64,000 nucleotides of DNA, from contig JANFOG010000018.1 of the NCBI GenBank assembly GCA_024336345.1, positions 62,001 to 126,000 on the forward strand, in the 5' to 3' direction. The notes under the pieces are model-generated. The model was given only the letters and a program-made list of their open reading frames with translations. It made no database searches and was not told the DNA's origin. Shown here in pieces: positions 47,001 to 57,776 of the stretch (position 1 is the first letter of the stretch; each line of letters starts with the position of its first letter). This DNA is from Mariannaea sp. PMI_226. Lineage: Eukaryota > Ascomycota > Sordariomycetes > Hypocreales > Nectriaceae. Position numbers and translations under genes: made by a program.

Positions 47001-49129
47001 AAAAGAAGAAGAAGTTCCCGGGCTCTCGTCGTAGATTCGTCATAAAATACACGACGAGGTTGAAGGTGAACATATTTGCCGTCTTGTAAGGAATGTCAAT
47101 CAGATAGCTTGCAATGGCCTGGGCGGACTGGTGGTAGAAAGCGTAACGATTCTGCTTCTCGACGATGGGGCGCTCAGCATACACAGTCAAGACCTGTTGT
47201 TGGGAGGTGATAGGGTCAGTGGGCAAATTTCTTTACTAAAATCGCAACCTTGAAAAGTTCTCACTCACTTCGAGCTGACTAGCAAATGCGTTGAAGAGGA
47301 GGGAAAAGAAAATAGTGCCTCCACGGGCATAAAACGACGCTGTGACAGGCGGGAGGTTGTAAAACATGCTGCCGATGACCAGTGAGATGATGAGATTGAA
47401 CAGAAGTGATGCAATCGTGAAGCCCGGGTCAGCCAGTAATCTTCTCCATCCTCTCCAGATCGTGAGCGAGACTTGACGGGAGTACGAAATAGTGTATGGT
47501 GACGCCTGGCGTTGGCCCCTCGACTTTTCAGCTTGTCGAGATTCCTTGTAGTTTCCCAGGCGTTCCTCTGCGGGGTGCTTGGCTTCGTATCCGGCGATTT
47601 CTTTCTCTAGCATCTTTCTTTGGTCGCTCTGCTTCCATCGGAGAGCAAAGTCCTCAGGGGTTCGAGGCACCCTATTCTCGTAGCCGCTTCTGACTCGCCG
47701 TTCTTCCGGGCTGGTCATGGAAGTCAAAAAGTCGGGCGTTGTCTGTCGCTCAGGGCCTGTTTCGCGTTAGTACAAGTTTTCTCATCTCCTTGATTTCTTC
47801 ATAGTCTGTTATACATTCAAAGCCAAGCTCTTCAAAATACTCCTTCGCTTCGTTAGTTTTGCCGAAGAAGATTTGTCTTCCTTCATACAATACGGTGACA
47901 CGGTCGAATAGCTATTTTCTAGTCAGCGGCATATACTTCCAGACTCACGAGGAGTGTATTGGAATATGTTTCTCACGTCGTATGCCGATTGAGGCGCTTG
48001 ATAAATCGCCACGGCACCCGCTACGCCAAGAAGGTCGGCCTGGATTCGGAGCGTCTTGCAGAAGTTGATGGCATTCCCACTGTCCAACCCACGGGTTGTG
48101 TTATCCCAGCACTGTAACTTCGCTCCAGTCAGGGCAGCTTCGGCAATGCTCACGCGCTTACGTTCACCGCCGCTCACCCCTCGAACTACATCATTGCCGA
48201 CCTGCGTGTCAATTGTGTGGGTTATCCCAAAGATGGCCATCATCACGTCTCGCATCATCGTATCGGCCTGTTCACGGGTGACACCTTGGGGAACATGGCG
48301 GACTGAAGTTGCTCTCGCAGCAAACGAGAGGGTCTCGCCGACAGTGAGATGAGGGATGTGAGTGTCGACTTCGGCGTTGTAGAGAACGTCACCTCGAAAT
48401 CTGTCGCGGACATGTTTGGCGTCAATACCTAATGTTCTGTTAGAGCACTCGCTTCCCGAATGGGTTTGACATGAGCGAATCCTTGCCTCTAAAGTTCATG
48501 TATGAATTGGAATCAATCTCAAGGCCGGCTGTCTCGCCCGCAATGGTCTTAAGCAGAGTCGAGCATCCTGAACCTGGAGGTCCAAGCACAAGAAGCAACT
48601 CTCCCTCTTCAACCACGCCCTCAAAGTCTCGTAGAATATTGACCTTCTTCCTTCGTCGATTCGGCGAAGCAAGAGCAATCAGTTGCGACAGCGCGGCGAA
48701 TGGTACATCCAACACACCTTTCTGGTACTCTGCACCTCCGGAGCTCCAGCCATGGACGTTGAGGTTTTGGAAAGCAACACCTAGGCTCCGCGATGGCGCC
48801 GAGCTCGGATCTGATTCATTCAATCTCACAAGAGCCTGTACCCATGCACGGGCATCGAAATGAGGAGAGTAAGGGTCTAATTCGCTGCCCGGTGTTGGCT
48901 TGAACGCGTGCAGTTCGCCTCCAATGGTTGTTGAAAGTTGTCGCGCGAGATCCTCGATTCCAGCTTCTATTGACGCCGATTGAGAAGTGTAACCCTCGGT
49001 TTCTTTGGCATGAGCCGTAATTGAAGACGCATCCGACAACAGGCCATTGTTTGTCTTTTCGTTGTCCACGAGGATATCGTTGCTTGCGCGGTCAGTTGCG
49101 CTGTCAGTTACCTCGTCAGGCAGAGCCAT
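44015..49129 (-). CDS. PDR-type (ABCG) multidrug transporter with ten introns
   Basis: Eleven exons on the minus strand: 49129-48487, 48428-47977, 47911-47815, 47756-47269, 47193-46598, 46534-46189, 46123-45553, 45489-45098, 45044-44858, 44776-44506, 44432-44015. They join in frame to 1486 residues, the normal PDR length. NBD1 has GPPGSGCST (about 183-191), [14 protein letters not shown] (about 297) and the degenerate [12 protein letters not shown]2 has GVSGAGKTT (about 875, at an exon start), LNVEQRKRL (about 979) and [10 protein letters not shown] (about 999). Both membrane halves are complete and no stop or frameshift is seen. Intron 1 has a GC donor (GAG|GCAAGG); the rest are GT-AG, 53-81 nt. 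A TATA-like TATTTAAA lies about 110 bases upstream of the ATG. It exports lipophilic compounds at the plasma membrane and may serve the adjacent cluster. Confidence 0.93.
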
Positions 49130-50364
49130 TTCGGCAATGCTCCTTTTTTGCGACTGGAGAAACTGTGTGAAACTGTGGGCGCGATAATCATGTCCCGTTA
49201 TCAACTTTTACCGCGATGGCGAGAAAGGATTCCTTCTTTAAATACGTCCTAACCTGGACGTAGTCAAGCAGAGCGCTTCTAGATGACGTTTCCCTTCGTT
49301 TAAACGGCGAATAATGTGCCGAGTTGGAATGTCCGTGATGGGAATCTGTCAAAAGACTCACCGGCATTCCGCCCCCCTGCCCTGTACAAAACGCCGCATA
49401 GTCCATTGCATCGCTTTCGAAGCAAAGTCCGCCCCAGGGGACTGGTCCGTTCCTCCAACGGAACCCGAACATCCTCTGATGTGTGCCTCATGGTGTCCAC
49501 ACCCGGGGCCCCGGCCCCGCGGACACCGACGCTCGGATCCCAGCGTGTGACGAGGCAATTGTGCTAACTATATAGATATATATATATATATGAGTGCCAA
49601 GATGGACGTGGGGAATGACAGAAACAGGTGGCTGCATGTTGCGATGGAATGGCTCTAAAGATGTGCATTGTAATGCTGGGACGATGGTGACCTCTCAGAG
49701 CATCTTGGACAACAGTGCCGCATCTGAGAGGGAGAACAGAGATGTGGTGACTGCTCACCCTTGCCAGCTTGTTGACCCCATATCTATAACCCTGCTCGTT
49801 TTCTACATAGTCACTCGCACCCCGACGTGAAAAGCGTTCCATCAGCAATGGAGAACACTTCCCATTGCCAAGAATTAGCCCAATCAACTGTTGTAGCCTT
49901 GGCATTGGTGTGATTTCTTTCGTCGCGAGATCGGGCAAATGGTTTTACCGCCGTCTCCGTCCTACAAGAGGACCGGAGAGTCGCTTGAACAATTCGCCTC
50001 CACCTCCGAGCACTTCGTTAGCGGCGCCCAGATAAAAAAAAACAAACACCAGTCTGCGTATTCGGACCAACCAACACAACGGGACACTCAATATCTGGGA
50101 TCTCAATCACAATATTTTTTTTTGGGTAAGCTATCAAGGTGCTCCGTTGGCATATAAAGAGGCCGGTCCGCACCGCACGAAGCGCAACTCCGCAGCGGAC
50201 TTTTGGCACTCACTCTCAACATTCCCTCTTAATCCGCGAAACCAAACCGTATACCGATGATGTTTTGATATTCAGCACCGCTAATTGGACGCGCAAATTT
50301 ATCTGATGCAGTGGTGTGATTGTATTGGTTCCTGTCGTTCCCATAACAGACAACTTATCCCGTC
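49130..50364. other. 1.2 kb intergenic region, with an orphan TATA box
   Basis: Left part is the promoter of the PDR gene. A TA repeat lies at about 49570-49591. On the plus strand TATAAA at 50153-50158 is followed by a GC-rich start-like stretch and CT-rich sequence, which looks like a core promoter but points into the 3' end of the opposite-strand HD gene. A 124-codon minus frame (49564-49938) ends in the TA repeat and is not called. Confidence 0.45.
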
Positions 50365-51051
50365 TTAGAAGGCTGGGTTCACTCCAGTGTGGTCTGGGTT
50401 TTCAATATGAGCCCTGAGTAGCATGCCCGGCCAACTGGCGGGAGGGAACTTTTCATCCTTGGGATAACTCAGCTTGTCTATATGGGGAATCTTCTTGGCC
50501 TGCTTGACCACTGCGTCAGCCAGGCTCTTCTCTGCATCCATTCTTGGCAGCAAAGCCTCAATCTCCTGAGAATACTCCCAAACACCCTTTTGCTCCTTGT
50601 ACTCTTTGGATCCAAAGTCCATCAGGACGGCCAGTCGGATCTGGCGAGACAACGGGTCGATGCGCTCTGCGATCCCGGGAGATGTATGCACTGCAATTGC
50701 AGTCCATACCTGGTGGGATTCAGCTTCGGAGTAAGAATGGTTCAGAAGATGAGATTTCGCACAATCGGCTGAGCAGACCTCAAAGCGCTGCGACCCGTTG
50801 TAAAGGTCGCTTGTTCCCATGTCGTGATGGATGGCAGCAACGAAAAGAAGACTAAGCTGGGGCTCAAGAGCCAATGGAGAGCCATCCCGTTCAGCAGTGT
50901 GCTTGGCCAGGAGAAAAACACGAAGGGAGTGGTTCAAGATTGGAGGAGAGAGGGCCTTGTGTGCAAGGTCAAGGGCGGACCGGCAAACCAGAGAGTTGGG
51001 GATTTGGGCCAGAATGCTCTCATCAAGCCAGGAGCAGCTTGGGTTCGTCAT
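50365..51051 (-). CDS. HD-domain protein, cyanamide hydratase-like
   Basis: Single exon, 228 residues. It belongs to the HD metal-dependent family and resembles fungal cyanamide hydratase/Ddi2, which hydrates cyanamide to urea. Likely metal ligands are visible: H41 in LNHSLRVF, H75/H76-D77 in AAIHHDMGTSD, H122 in AVHTSPG and D145 in LMDFGS. There is no signal peptide, so it is cytosolic. The ATG at 51051 gives the usual length. It shares a 938-bp divergent region with the thioesterase-like gene. Next to a PDR pump it could take part in detoxification, or act on a nitrile-like intermediate. Related HD proteins of unknown substrate also occur in metabolite clusters, so the exact reaction is open. 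Confidence 0.85.
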   Translation of the reverse strand: MTNPSCSWLDESILAQIPNSLVCRSALDLAHKALSPPILNHSLRVFLLAKHTAERDGSPLALEPQLSLLFVAAIHHDMGTSDLYNGSQRFEVCSADCAKSHLLNHSYSEAESHQVWTAIAVHTSPGIAERIDPLSRQIRLAVLMDFGSKEYKEQKGVWEYSQEIEALLPRMDAEKSLADAVVKQAKKIPHIDKLSYPKDEKFPPASWPGMLLRAHIENPDHTGVNPAF

Positions 51052-51989
51052 TGTTGTTTAATTCAACTGTGAGTTTTTCGCTTCACCTGATTCACGAGGT
51101 AGTTGATAAATGCGAGTAAGTACGGGCAAAAAATCAGATATCTGAGGAAGAAAACGAGGGAGGAGCTTCCACAAAGGCTCCCATCGCGATGCATTCACTC
51201 ACTCGCGCCACATGACTCAGCGACTAACGGAAGTGGTGTGGTGGTGGATATTAATCCGTGGCGCCCTGCGGTTGACAAGGACGAATAGCGAGTGGTCTTG
51301 CGTGTCCACTCTTGTCCTGTGCTAGAAAACAGGTCAGTTCAATAAGTGAGATGTTTCCTTTGTCAAGTTTGACAAGTCAAACTATGGTAACTACTATGTA
51401 TAAGTCGTGGTGTCGTTTAATATGCACAGTATGATGAAGACTTGAGCCTCGCACTTCAACCACTCACTACCTTGCAAACATTCATACAAGGATACGAAAG
51501 TACCGTACCATATATTGTACTTACTCCCTAATGAATTAACTTTTTTTTTTTTTTTTTTCCTTTCCTATCGGAGTACGTCATATACAATCCCAGATTATTA
51601 TCTGTGTTTCCTCTTTTCTTCTGCCTTTACTCAAACTGTCGTGAACTTCCAATAGGGATTGCTATGAACAACTCGGACCAATTATTTAAGAGACCCGGCA
51701 ACCATTCGATCTGTAAAGATGCGCAAATCATGTACCCCAACATTGCGCCTTTCCTTTTCCAACTCATTGGCCAGGCCCCCCCTCATTCTCTTGATTTTGG
51801 GTCAAGGCTATTGCTATCTTTAGTGCAGTCCACTTATTGTGCCGAGGTTGAACTAGCCATGTTGCCCACGATGCCGAGGAAATCTAGGCCACCTGAAGAA
51901 GAGCCAGGACGCATTTCTTCTCCTGAGGAATTAATTTGCAATTTATCAAAGCTCAAACCAAAATCATATCAGTCTTTTAATAAACGAAA
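51052..51989. promoter_or_regulatory. divergent intergenic region, HD enzyme / thioesterase
   Basis: 938 bases between divergent starts. Contains a T run of about 19 at 51541-51559. A 173-codon frame at 51604-52125 overlaps the thioesterase start in another frame and is treated as a shadow. No other feature is identified. Confidence 0.45.
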
Positions 51990-52958
51990 ATGGCAGCCAA
52001 TATTGCAGAACAGGTTGCCATTGAGCAGCTTGAACCCGGTGAATATGTCTCCAAACATCTTCCAATCCGCATGGGAAACTCTATGCCGATCGCATATGGC
52101 GGCTGCGCCATGGCTATCGCTGTGAATGCTGCCTGTTCAACTGTCGCCTCAAACATGTCTCTTTATTCCGTCCTGGGCAACTTCCACGGGCCCGCATCAA
52201 CAGAGCAGAAGCTCTACTGCACCGTAACCAAGACGCGCGACACGAGGTCGTTTGCCACTCGACGTGTGCAGGTGAAGCAGAAGCAACGAGACGGCCAGTT
52301 TCGAGCGTGTCTCGAACTCATCGCCGATTTTCACATTATCGAGCCCTCCTTGCTAACATATTCGGCATCTCCCAAGTCGACGTGGCCAAGAGTAGATGAT
52401 TGCCCTACTATTGAGAGTCATGCTGAGAAACTGAGAGCCAGTGGAAGAGTGACTGAGGCGGAACACCAGACCTTTGTTCGAACTCTTGGCATGCTCGGTA
52501 CTTTTTTCGAAGGGAAATACTGCATCAACGGAATCTCGGGCCAAAATTTAGCAGGCGTAGGAAAGCACATCCAAACAACCCAGGACGATCGCCACATCAC
52601 TGCCAAAACCTCCGCAGAATGGCAGAAGGCAAAAGGACGACTCTCATCTGCCGCTGAAAACATGGCTGCGATGGCTTTCCTCATGGACGGCGCTCTGTCA
52701 TTCTTACCATTGACTCATAACCACTTGTGGCTGGAAGATGCTGCAGCCTGCTCAAGTCTAGATTTCGCGCTGCGCATTTTCACTCCTGATGTAAACATGG
52801 AGTCATGGCACATCAAGGAAAGGACTACGTCCCGAGCTGGTTATGGACGTACGTTCTCCGAAGGGAACCTTTGGGATGATAAGGGAAATTTGGTGGCATC
52901 CATGACCCAGCAATCGATTCTTCGCATGCAGCAAGGGTTTCCAACAGCAAATCTATAA
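51990..52958 (+). CDS. acyl-CoA thioesterase II-like protein
   Basis: Single exon, 322 residues, starting at an ATG with AAAA before it. The sequence follows the double-hotdog layout of TesB/ACOT8-like enzymes: MPIAYGGCAMAIAVNAA on the first hotdog helix, SLYSVLGNFHGPAS, then RDTRSFATRRVQV in the first half. The second half has MAAMAFLMDGALSFLPL and SSLDFALRIF, and ends in RMQQGF. It hydrolyses acyl-CoA or related thioesters. No clear peroxisomal SKL end is present (it ends ANL), so it may be cytosolic. In this context it could release or trim an acyl chain for the cluster product, though a general lipid role is possible. Confidence 0.87.
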   Translation: MAANIAEQVAIEQLEPGEYVSKHLPIRMGNSMPIAYGGCAMAIAVNAACSTVASNMSLYSVLGNFHGPASTEQKLYCTVTKTRDTRSFATRRVQVKQKQRDGQFRACLELIADFHIIEPSLLTYSASPKSTWPRVDDCPTIESHAEKLRASGRVTEAEHQTFVRTLGMLGTFFEGKYCINGISGQNLAGVGKHIQTTQDDRHITAKTSAEWQKAKGRLSSAAENMAAMAFLMDGALSFLPLTHNHLWLEDAAACSSLDFALRIFTPDVNMESWHIKERTTSRAGYGRTFSEGNLWDDKGNLVASMTQQSILRMQQGFPTANL

Positions 52959-54581
52959 TTTCATGACGGCTTCCTTTGATATCTACTTTGCTTCAAAGTG
53001 TTTTTTTTTTCTTTCCTTCATATACATATATCAATTTACTAGATTGGTTGGCTTGAATAGGGAATTTATCCTAGACGTCAATAAAGCTTGTTTTTAGGGG
53101 GCTTGATTGAGGTTTTTTGGGTAAACAGTAAGAATTGCGATTTGCCTGACAAATGTGTCTCAAATTCGTACTGGTTTGGTTACACAAAGGACGACATAAA
53201 AAAGTTTTCAAGAAAAAAGAGCAAAAAAAAAAAAAAAAAAAGAAATAAAAGTATGTTATTGTTTAATTTGTCGGGAGAAAACCCTACGCCCAAAACCACC
53301 TGTGGGAAACCTTGGATTGAGCGGTGGATTCTGCAAGCCGTCTGGCCATTTCTGCTGCGATGCTGTGTGTACAACGTAGAGCGCGATATTGGCATTTGTT
53401 CCGGGTGGTAATGGGAGCTTCGCGCACACTAAGACTCGCGAGGGGCTTCTGGTGAATCAGTTGCGGCTCCAGCAAAATCCAATGTCCAGTCTCACATCAC
53501 ATCACCTGGGATACGCAACGACCTCGTGTGCGATGGCTGTAACAATCTCACCACTCTGTACAATGATATTTAGTTGACTGTATTTGCTCCTGGTGTTTGG
53601 AGCCTTGATTTCATCTGTGGGAATTTTGAGTAAAGAATGATATCAATAATGGTGCAGATATACGCCGCGAATGTATTAAGTGCTTATTGTCGCATCATTT
53701 CGACTTGCTCAACCGCTCCACCGATGAACGATGTGACTCCATGGTTTCGAAGTGTTGAGTTCGATTCAGTCAATCAAGATGGATGACTATATGGACAACA
53801 CTGGCAGAAATTACATCACATCGATTGAAGAAGATAGCAGCTGAGTCTGGCCAGTTGTCAACATCAACATAATTGGTTGCCAAATTCATTTACTGGAGTC
53901 ACAAGGTCAACTGACGTTCATTGTGGTATAACATTACATTACCGAGGGGGTATTTCTATGGCAAAAAGGGGATTTGAAGAGAGAATATGGCGTTCATGAG
54001 TTTTATGAGGATGAGTTGATGGATTCTTGGGACAATTTCAACACAGAGGCGCTGTCAATTAGTAGAGAGTGGTCTACGGCATTGGCGACGCAGGACAGCC
54101 AGGGGGAGAGAGTATGGCGTTGGCGCGTTTGGTAACGACATCGCACGGATTTTTGGGCCCAGTTCTATGGAGATAACAGGTCAAGCCACATACACTAATG
54201 ATGATGATTGCACTTTATCAAAGACACTCTACTAGATGGTGAATTATACATATTTCGAGACGCAAGGGTGAGGAATCGTATGTTCCCTTGTTTCTTTGCA
54301 TTTGTCCAACAAGAATACAAGGCAGAGGCAACATTTGCATGACTGGCACGACAAAAAACTGCTCATTGTTAGCTTCAATAATTGTACCGGGGCCCCACAA
54401 TTGTCAACCAAACAGTCATGAGGTTGTTGGCCAATAGCCAATAATAATACAGTAAATCCTTCAATGGACTAGTAAAAGGGAGAAAGGAACAATAAGAAAC
54501 AATAACCAATACTAAGACACAGTAACAAACACTAAGAGACACAACCATAAGGCAAAAATTAGCATCCCTCAACCTCATTTA
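52959..54581. other. 1.6 kb intergenic region
   Basis: AT-rich with a poly-A run at 53222-53241 and no convincing frame. Nothing else is recognised. Confidence 0.5.
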
Positions 54582-54709
54582 TCCAACAAGTCAACATCCG
54601 TCATCCAACAAGTCAACATCCGTCATCCAACAAGTCAGCCTCATTCATCCAACAAGTCAACATCCGTCATCCAACAAGTCAGCATCCGTCATCCAACAAG
54701 TCAGCTGCC
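54582..54709 (+). repeat. 22-bp minisatellite, about 5.8 copies
   Basis: Unit TCCAACAAGTCAACATCCGTCA, starting at 54582, 54604, 54626, 54648, 54670 and 54692. The third copy differs (GCCTCATTCA at the end), the fifth has GCATCC, and the sixth is partial. The strict 22-bp period shows tandem duplication. It lies just upstream of the first broken frame and at the left edge of the decayed region. Confidence 0.95.
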
Positions 54710-54772
54710 TTCAAGAAAGGAGCGGTCCTTATCCACACAGATTATTAGGTTCTGATCATTTCATCTACGAAC

Positions 54773-55426
54773 ATGTCTTCTGGGCGTGATGAACCCAGCA
54801 TACCCTCAGCTGAGTTGCGTCTAAGGACGGATTTCAACCCTGCCCTTGATGCCTCTGATGCCCCTGTTTCCCCCAAACCACCTAATTTCGTCAGCAAACA
54901 CAATCCGATATTTCAAACTGACAGTCAACAAGTATTATCGAATATGCCGGTTCCAAATGCCAACAGCATGCCGATAAATCCGTTACCAAATGCGTCGCCA
55001 TCGATACGCGAATCAATCATGGAGACTGCAGACATTGATATTGAAGCAGAGTTTCGTGCAATGGAGGAATGTCATGACGAGGATATAGCAAACTTCGACT
55101 CAAGAGACCTAGATACAGTCGAGTCCCACGCCCCTGAAAACGCCAACGTCGAGGAAACAGCAGTAGTGCCCGTGTCGGATAGCCAACTTGCAGGCAAATT
55201 CCAACGGCAACGGGAGCAGGAGGCAATCTACAAATGCCTGGTATAGCGATCAATGATAAGACCCGAAAATGCCTGCTCGAACCCGAACACCGAAGACTTC
55301 TCAGAAAGGATCAACCGAGAGTGTACCTACACCCGATGATGACGGTGGCGAATTACCTGGACGTGCTTCGAGCACCAGACAAACAAGCCAGGTTTGAAGA
55401 GATCCGAACGATGTGACTCGATGTTG
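54773..55426 (+). pseudogene. hypothetical acidic protein frame, probably broken or multi-exon
   Basis: An ATG at 54773 opens 157 codons ending at a TAG at 55244-55246. The protein is acidic, Pro/Ser/Asn-rich and probably disordered, with DIDIEAEFRAMEECHDEDI near the middle. A GTATAG donor-like site at 55241 and CTCAG at about 55304 could remove 64 nt and extend the frame through GSTESVPTPDDDGGELPG before another stop. The region beyond is coding-like only in separate frames. No family is recognised. Confidence 0.35.
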
Positions 55427-56444
55427 CTCCGATGCGAGGATGGTGGCCGACGGAGCTGGCTGCTCCGGGAGTTCCTTGGGTCACTTGAGGTTATCGAAGC
55501 TTAGGTTAAGTGAATCTCGAGCTGCTGCAAGGTACGCTGCGAATGGTGCAAAGAAATCACCAATTCGTCCAAGACTGTCTGCCCACCTATCCTAAGGCTA
55601 CGATTGTCGTAGGCGATAAGAAAGGTGATATGGCCGTCCATACTGTCGCAAAAGGTACGAAAGTTTTTTTTAGGGATTGCCGACGTTCCTCAGGGATAAA
55701 CCTAACTAGTTGGAGAAATTCCTTGGTGTAGACCTTCTGGATCGATTGAGATGGGACAGTCAATGTAACTCGGCGTATATGCTCTTCGACAAGCCGAATG
55801 TATGAGCCTGGTCGGCCATGATCCGCTTGAACGGCCAAGTTCCTGCACGGTTTGTGCCCATCTATCAACCTTTGCTCCGGAACCGTCTTTCAGAGGGATT
55901 GGTCGGGCGGCAGTGGTTGAGAATCGCCATGAGGACATCTTTCTCCTCATCGTCAGTCGGAACTGACTCGACTTCGATGTCGTCTTCTACCTTTTCCAAG
56001 GGTATCTGGACTCTGGCGAGATAGTACTCAAATTACCCTTCGCGGACGGAGAAGCGAATACTCACGCCTTAACGCGTTGACGTCCACTTTGTGAGCAGGC
56101 CCCATTGCTCTCCCTTTTCTTCTCGGTACAATAGATAGGAAAGCAATCATAACAGAAAAAGAATGATCCAGGAATCCAAAAGAATCATATGGAATCGGAG
56201 AAATAATCAGAGAGTCTCTACAACCTATTGGAAATGCAAGAAATGCAATTATATTAGCCAATAATGGGCTAATAAAGACATAAAAAAACCTTAGACAGCA
56301 GTTAGACAGGTGATGAATATAACACTAAGGACTAATAGTAGCCTTATGGAATATTTAAAACGAAAAAAAAAAGAGTCGTTTATTTTTCCAACTTCTCTAT
56401 CCTTTTTTTTTTTTTTTTTTCTTTACAAGACATCATTATTCAAG
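55427..56444. other. decayed or non-coding stretch
   Basis: Several protein-like fragments appear in different frames on the plus strand (for instance about 55510-55731) and overlapping frames occur on the minus strand, but none forms a gene with start, splice sites and stop. T runs lie at about 56402-56420. Best read as remnants. Confidence 0.35.
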
Positions 56445-57143
56445 ATGTCCGCTCCTGCCGCAACCATCTTTGCCGATGAGCGACACCGTGTCACCTCATT
56501 GTTAGGTGGTGTTGTCGAAGAAGATGTCATGTTGCGTGAGCGCGTGGAAACCCTGAAGGAGACGAAACTTCAGGCCTTTATTGTTTCCAATCCATCCGAC
56601 ACCTGGCAGAAAAAAGACAACGATGAGACTGAATTTGGGATCAAGGCTGATGGAGCACCAATGTCCCAGCACTTGGTCCTCCCATGTGACAACACAGCCC
56701 ACCTGCTTCCGGATGTCGGTAAGAAATGCGAATTCTACATGCCGATGGACATCAAGCGGAGACCAGTACCTCAAGTGGAGGTGACAGTTTCATATGTTGA
56801 TGAATTGGTCTTCCGGTTGGCAGATCAGATCTCAGCGGCCAAGCAGAACACTCTCAATGCTTTTCCGTCAGACGCATCGGAAGCAGAACGTCAGCACGCC
56901 CATGAGAACTTTGTCGCGGCAATCGCATCACTCATATTCCCGGAACTCAAGGGCCCGTCAGATGAAGCCGTCGCAGAAGCAAAAGGCGCAACAAAAGAGC
57001 AACAATGTTTGATTACTGCGAACACCATGGCAGAAGGGATCGCGCAGACGGAACTTGACGGAGGGGTTAATATGCACGAATATCTCGGCAAATGGGCCTA
57101 CAAGCATGCTCGTGTCAGGACCGAGCCCCCATTCACGCAATAG
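56445..57143 (+). CDS. hypothetical protein, 232 residues
   Basis: Single frame from an ATG (MSAPAATIF) after a T-rich leader to TAG at 57143. It is soluble-looking, acidic and mostly alpha-helical in composition, with no signal peptide or membrane helix. Features include ERVETLKETKLQAFIV, a Cys-poor middle with PMDIKRRPVPQVEVTV, and an Ala/Glu-rich helix (SDASEAERQHAHENFV). I do not recognise it. Its position 130 bases before a double zinc-knuckle frame recalls a Gag-like or nucleic-acid-binding module, but a link is only positional. Confidence 0.5.
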   Translation: MSAPAATIFADERHRVTSLLGGVVEEDVMLRERVETLKETKLQAFIVSNPSDTWQKKDNDETEFGIKADGAPMSQHLVLPCDNTAHLLPDVGKKCEFYMPMDIKRRPVPQVEVTVSYVDELVFRLADQISAAKQNTLNAFPSDASEAERQHAHENFVAAIASLIFPELKGPSDEAVAEAKGATKEQQCLITANTMAEGIAQTELDGGVNMHEYLGKWAYKHARVRTEPPFTQ

Positions 57144-57275
57144 CTGGACGGGAATTCCTTGTTTCGGTCTACCAACACTCACCTCTTCGAAATGCCATTA
57201 CCTGAATGAAGCGAGACGAGTTACCTATTGAATTTGGTACTACACTCATCATTACGGCATACCAAGCACAGAAAA

Positions 57276-57776
57276 ATGAATGAGAGGGCGCTCTGGCAGT
57301 GTGTCGGCAGGCAAAAGGGCACGACACTTCATCGCTTTTTCGGATTTTTCATGAACCAGAAGACTCTCATTACGCAGGGACAAAAGGCGAGCCAGGCCTG
57401 GACAACGCTCTGCGAGAGATGCCTTCAGCAGGGACATTCGGCCGGGGATTGTCAAGTAGAAATCCATTGCTCCCTTTGCGACGGCCAACCACACACTCTC
57501 CGCCACTGCCCAAAGGCTATCGACAATCCCTTCCCGACAATCTATGTTCCCCCAGAGCAGCGACATTCTGATGGGCTTGTTCGCCAGCCGATCATTTAAC
57601 CCGATCAAGGTCAACAAGCTCTTGAAGATATTCGCACTTCCCCCACAGGACTGAATGGTGTCGTGGCCTTTCGTGTTGCCTACGAAAATCGCAACGCCTG
57701 TCTGGCATGGGCAGGTCGATTGAAAATCGTCACAGAACTTTCCAGTCCATTTAGGGAGTACATCCCCTCAGATTAG
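57276..57776 (+). pseudogene. double CCHC zinc-knuckle frame interrupted by TAA
   Basis: An ATG at 57276 opens 107 codons to a TAA at 57597-57599; the same frame then stays open for 58 more codons to TAG at 57774-57776. Two tandem CX2CX4HX4C zinc knuckles are present: C46-C49-H54-C59 and C65-C68-H73-C78. Such knuckles bind single-stranded nucleic acid and occur in retroelement Gag proteins and in RNA-processing factors. The part after the stop is clearly protein-like (GVVAFRVAYENRNACLAWAG). The simplest reading is a gene with one nonsense change. Readthrough, as in some Gag-Pol elements, is a second option, but no reverse transcriptase or LTR is seen. Confidence 0.45.

Noticed and set aside
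49564..49938. 124-codon minus-strand ORF
   Set aside because: Its end is encoded by the TA repeat and it has no domain.
51604..52125. 173-codon ORF overlapping the thioesterase start
   Set aside because: Different frame from the well-supported thioesterase and without domain features.
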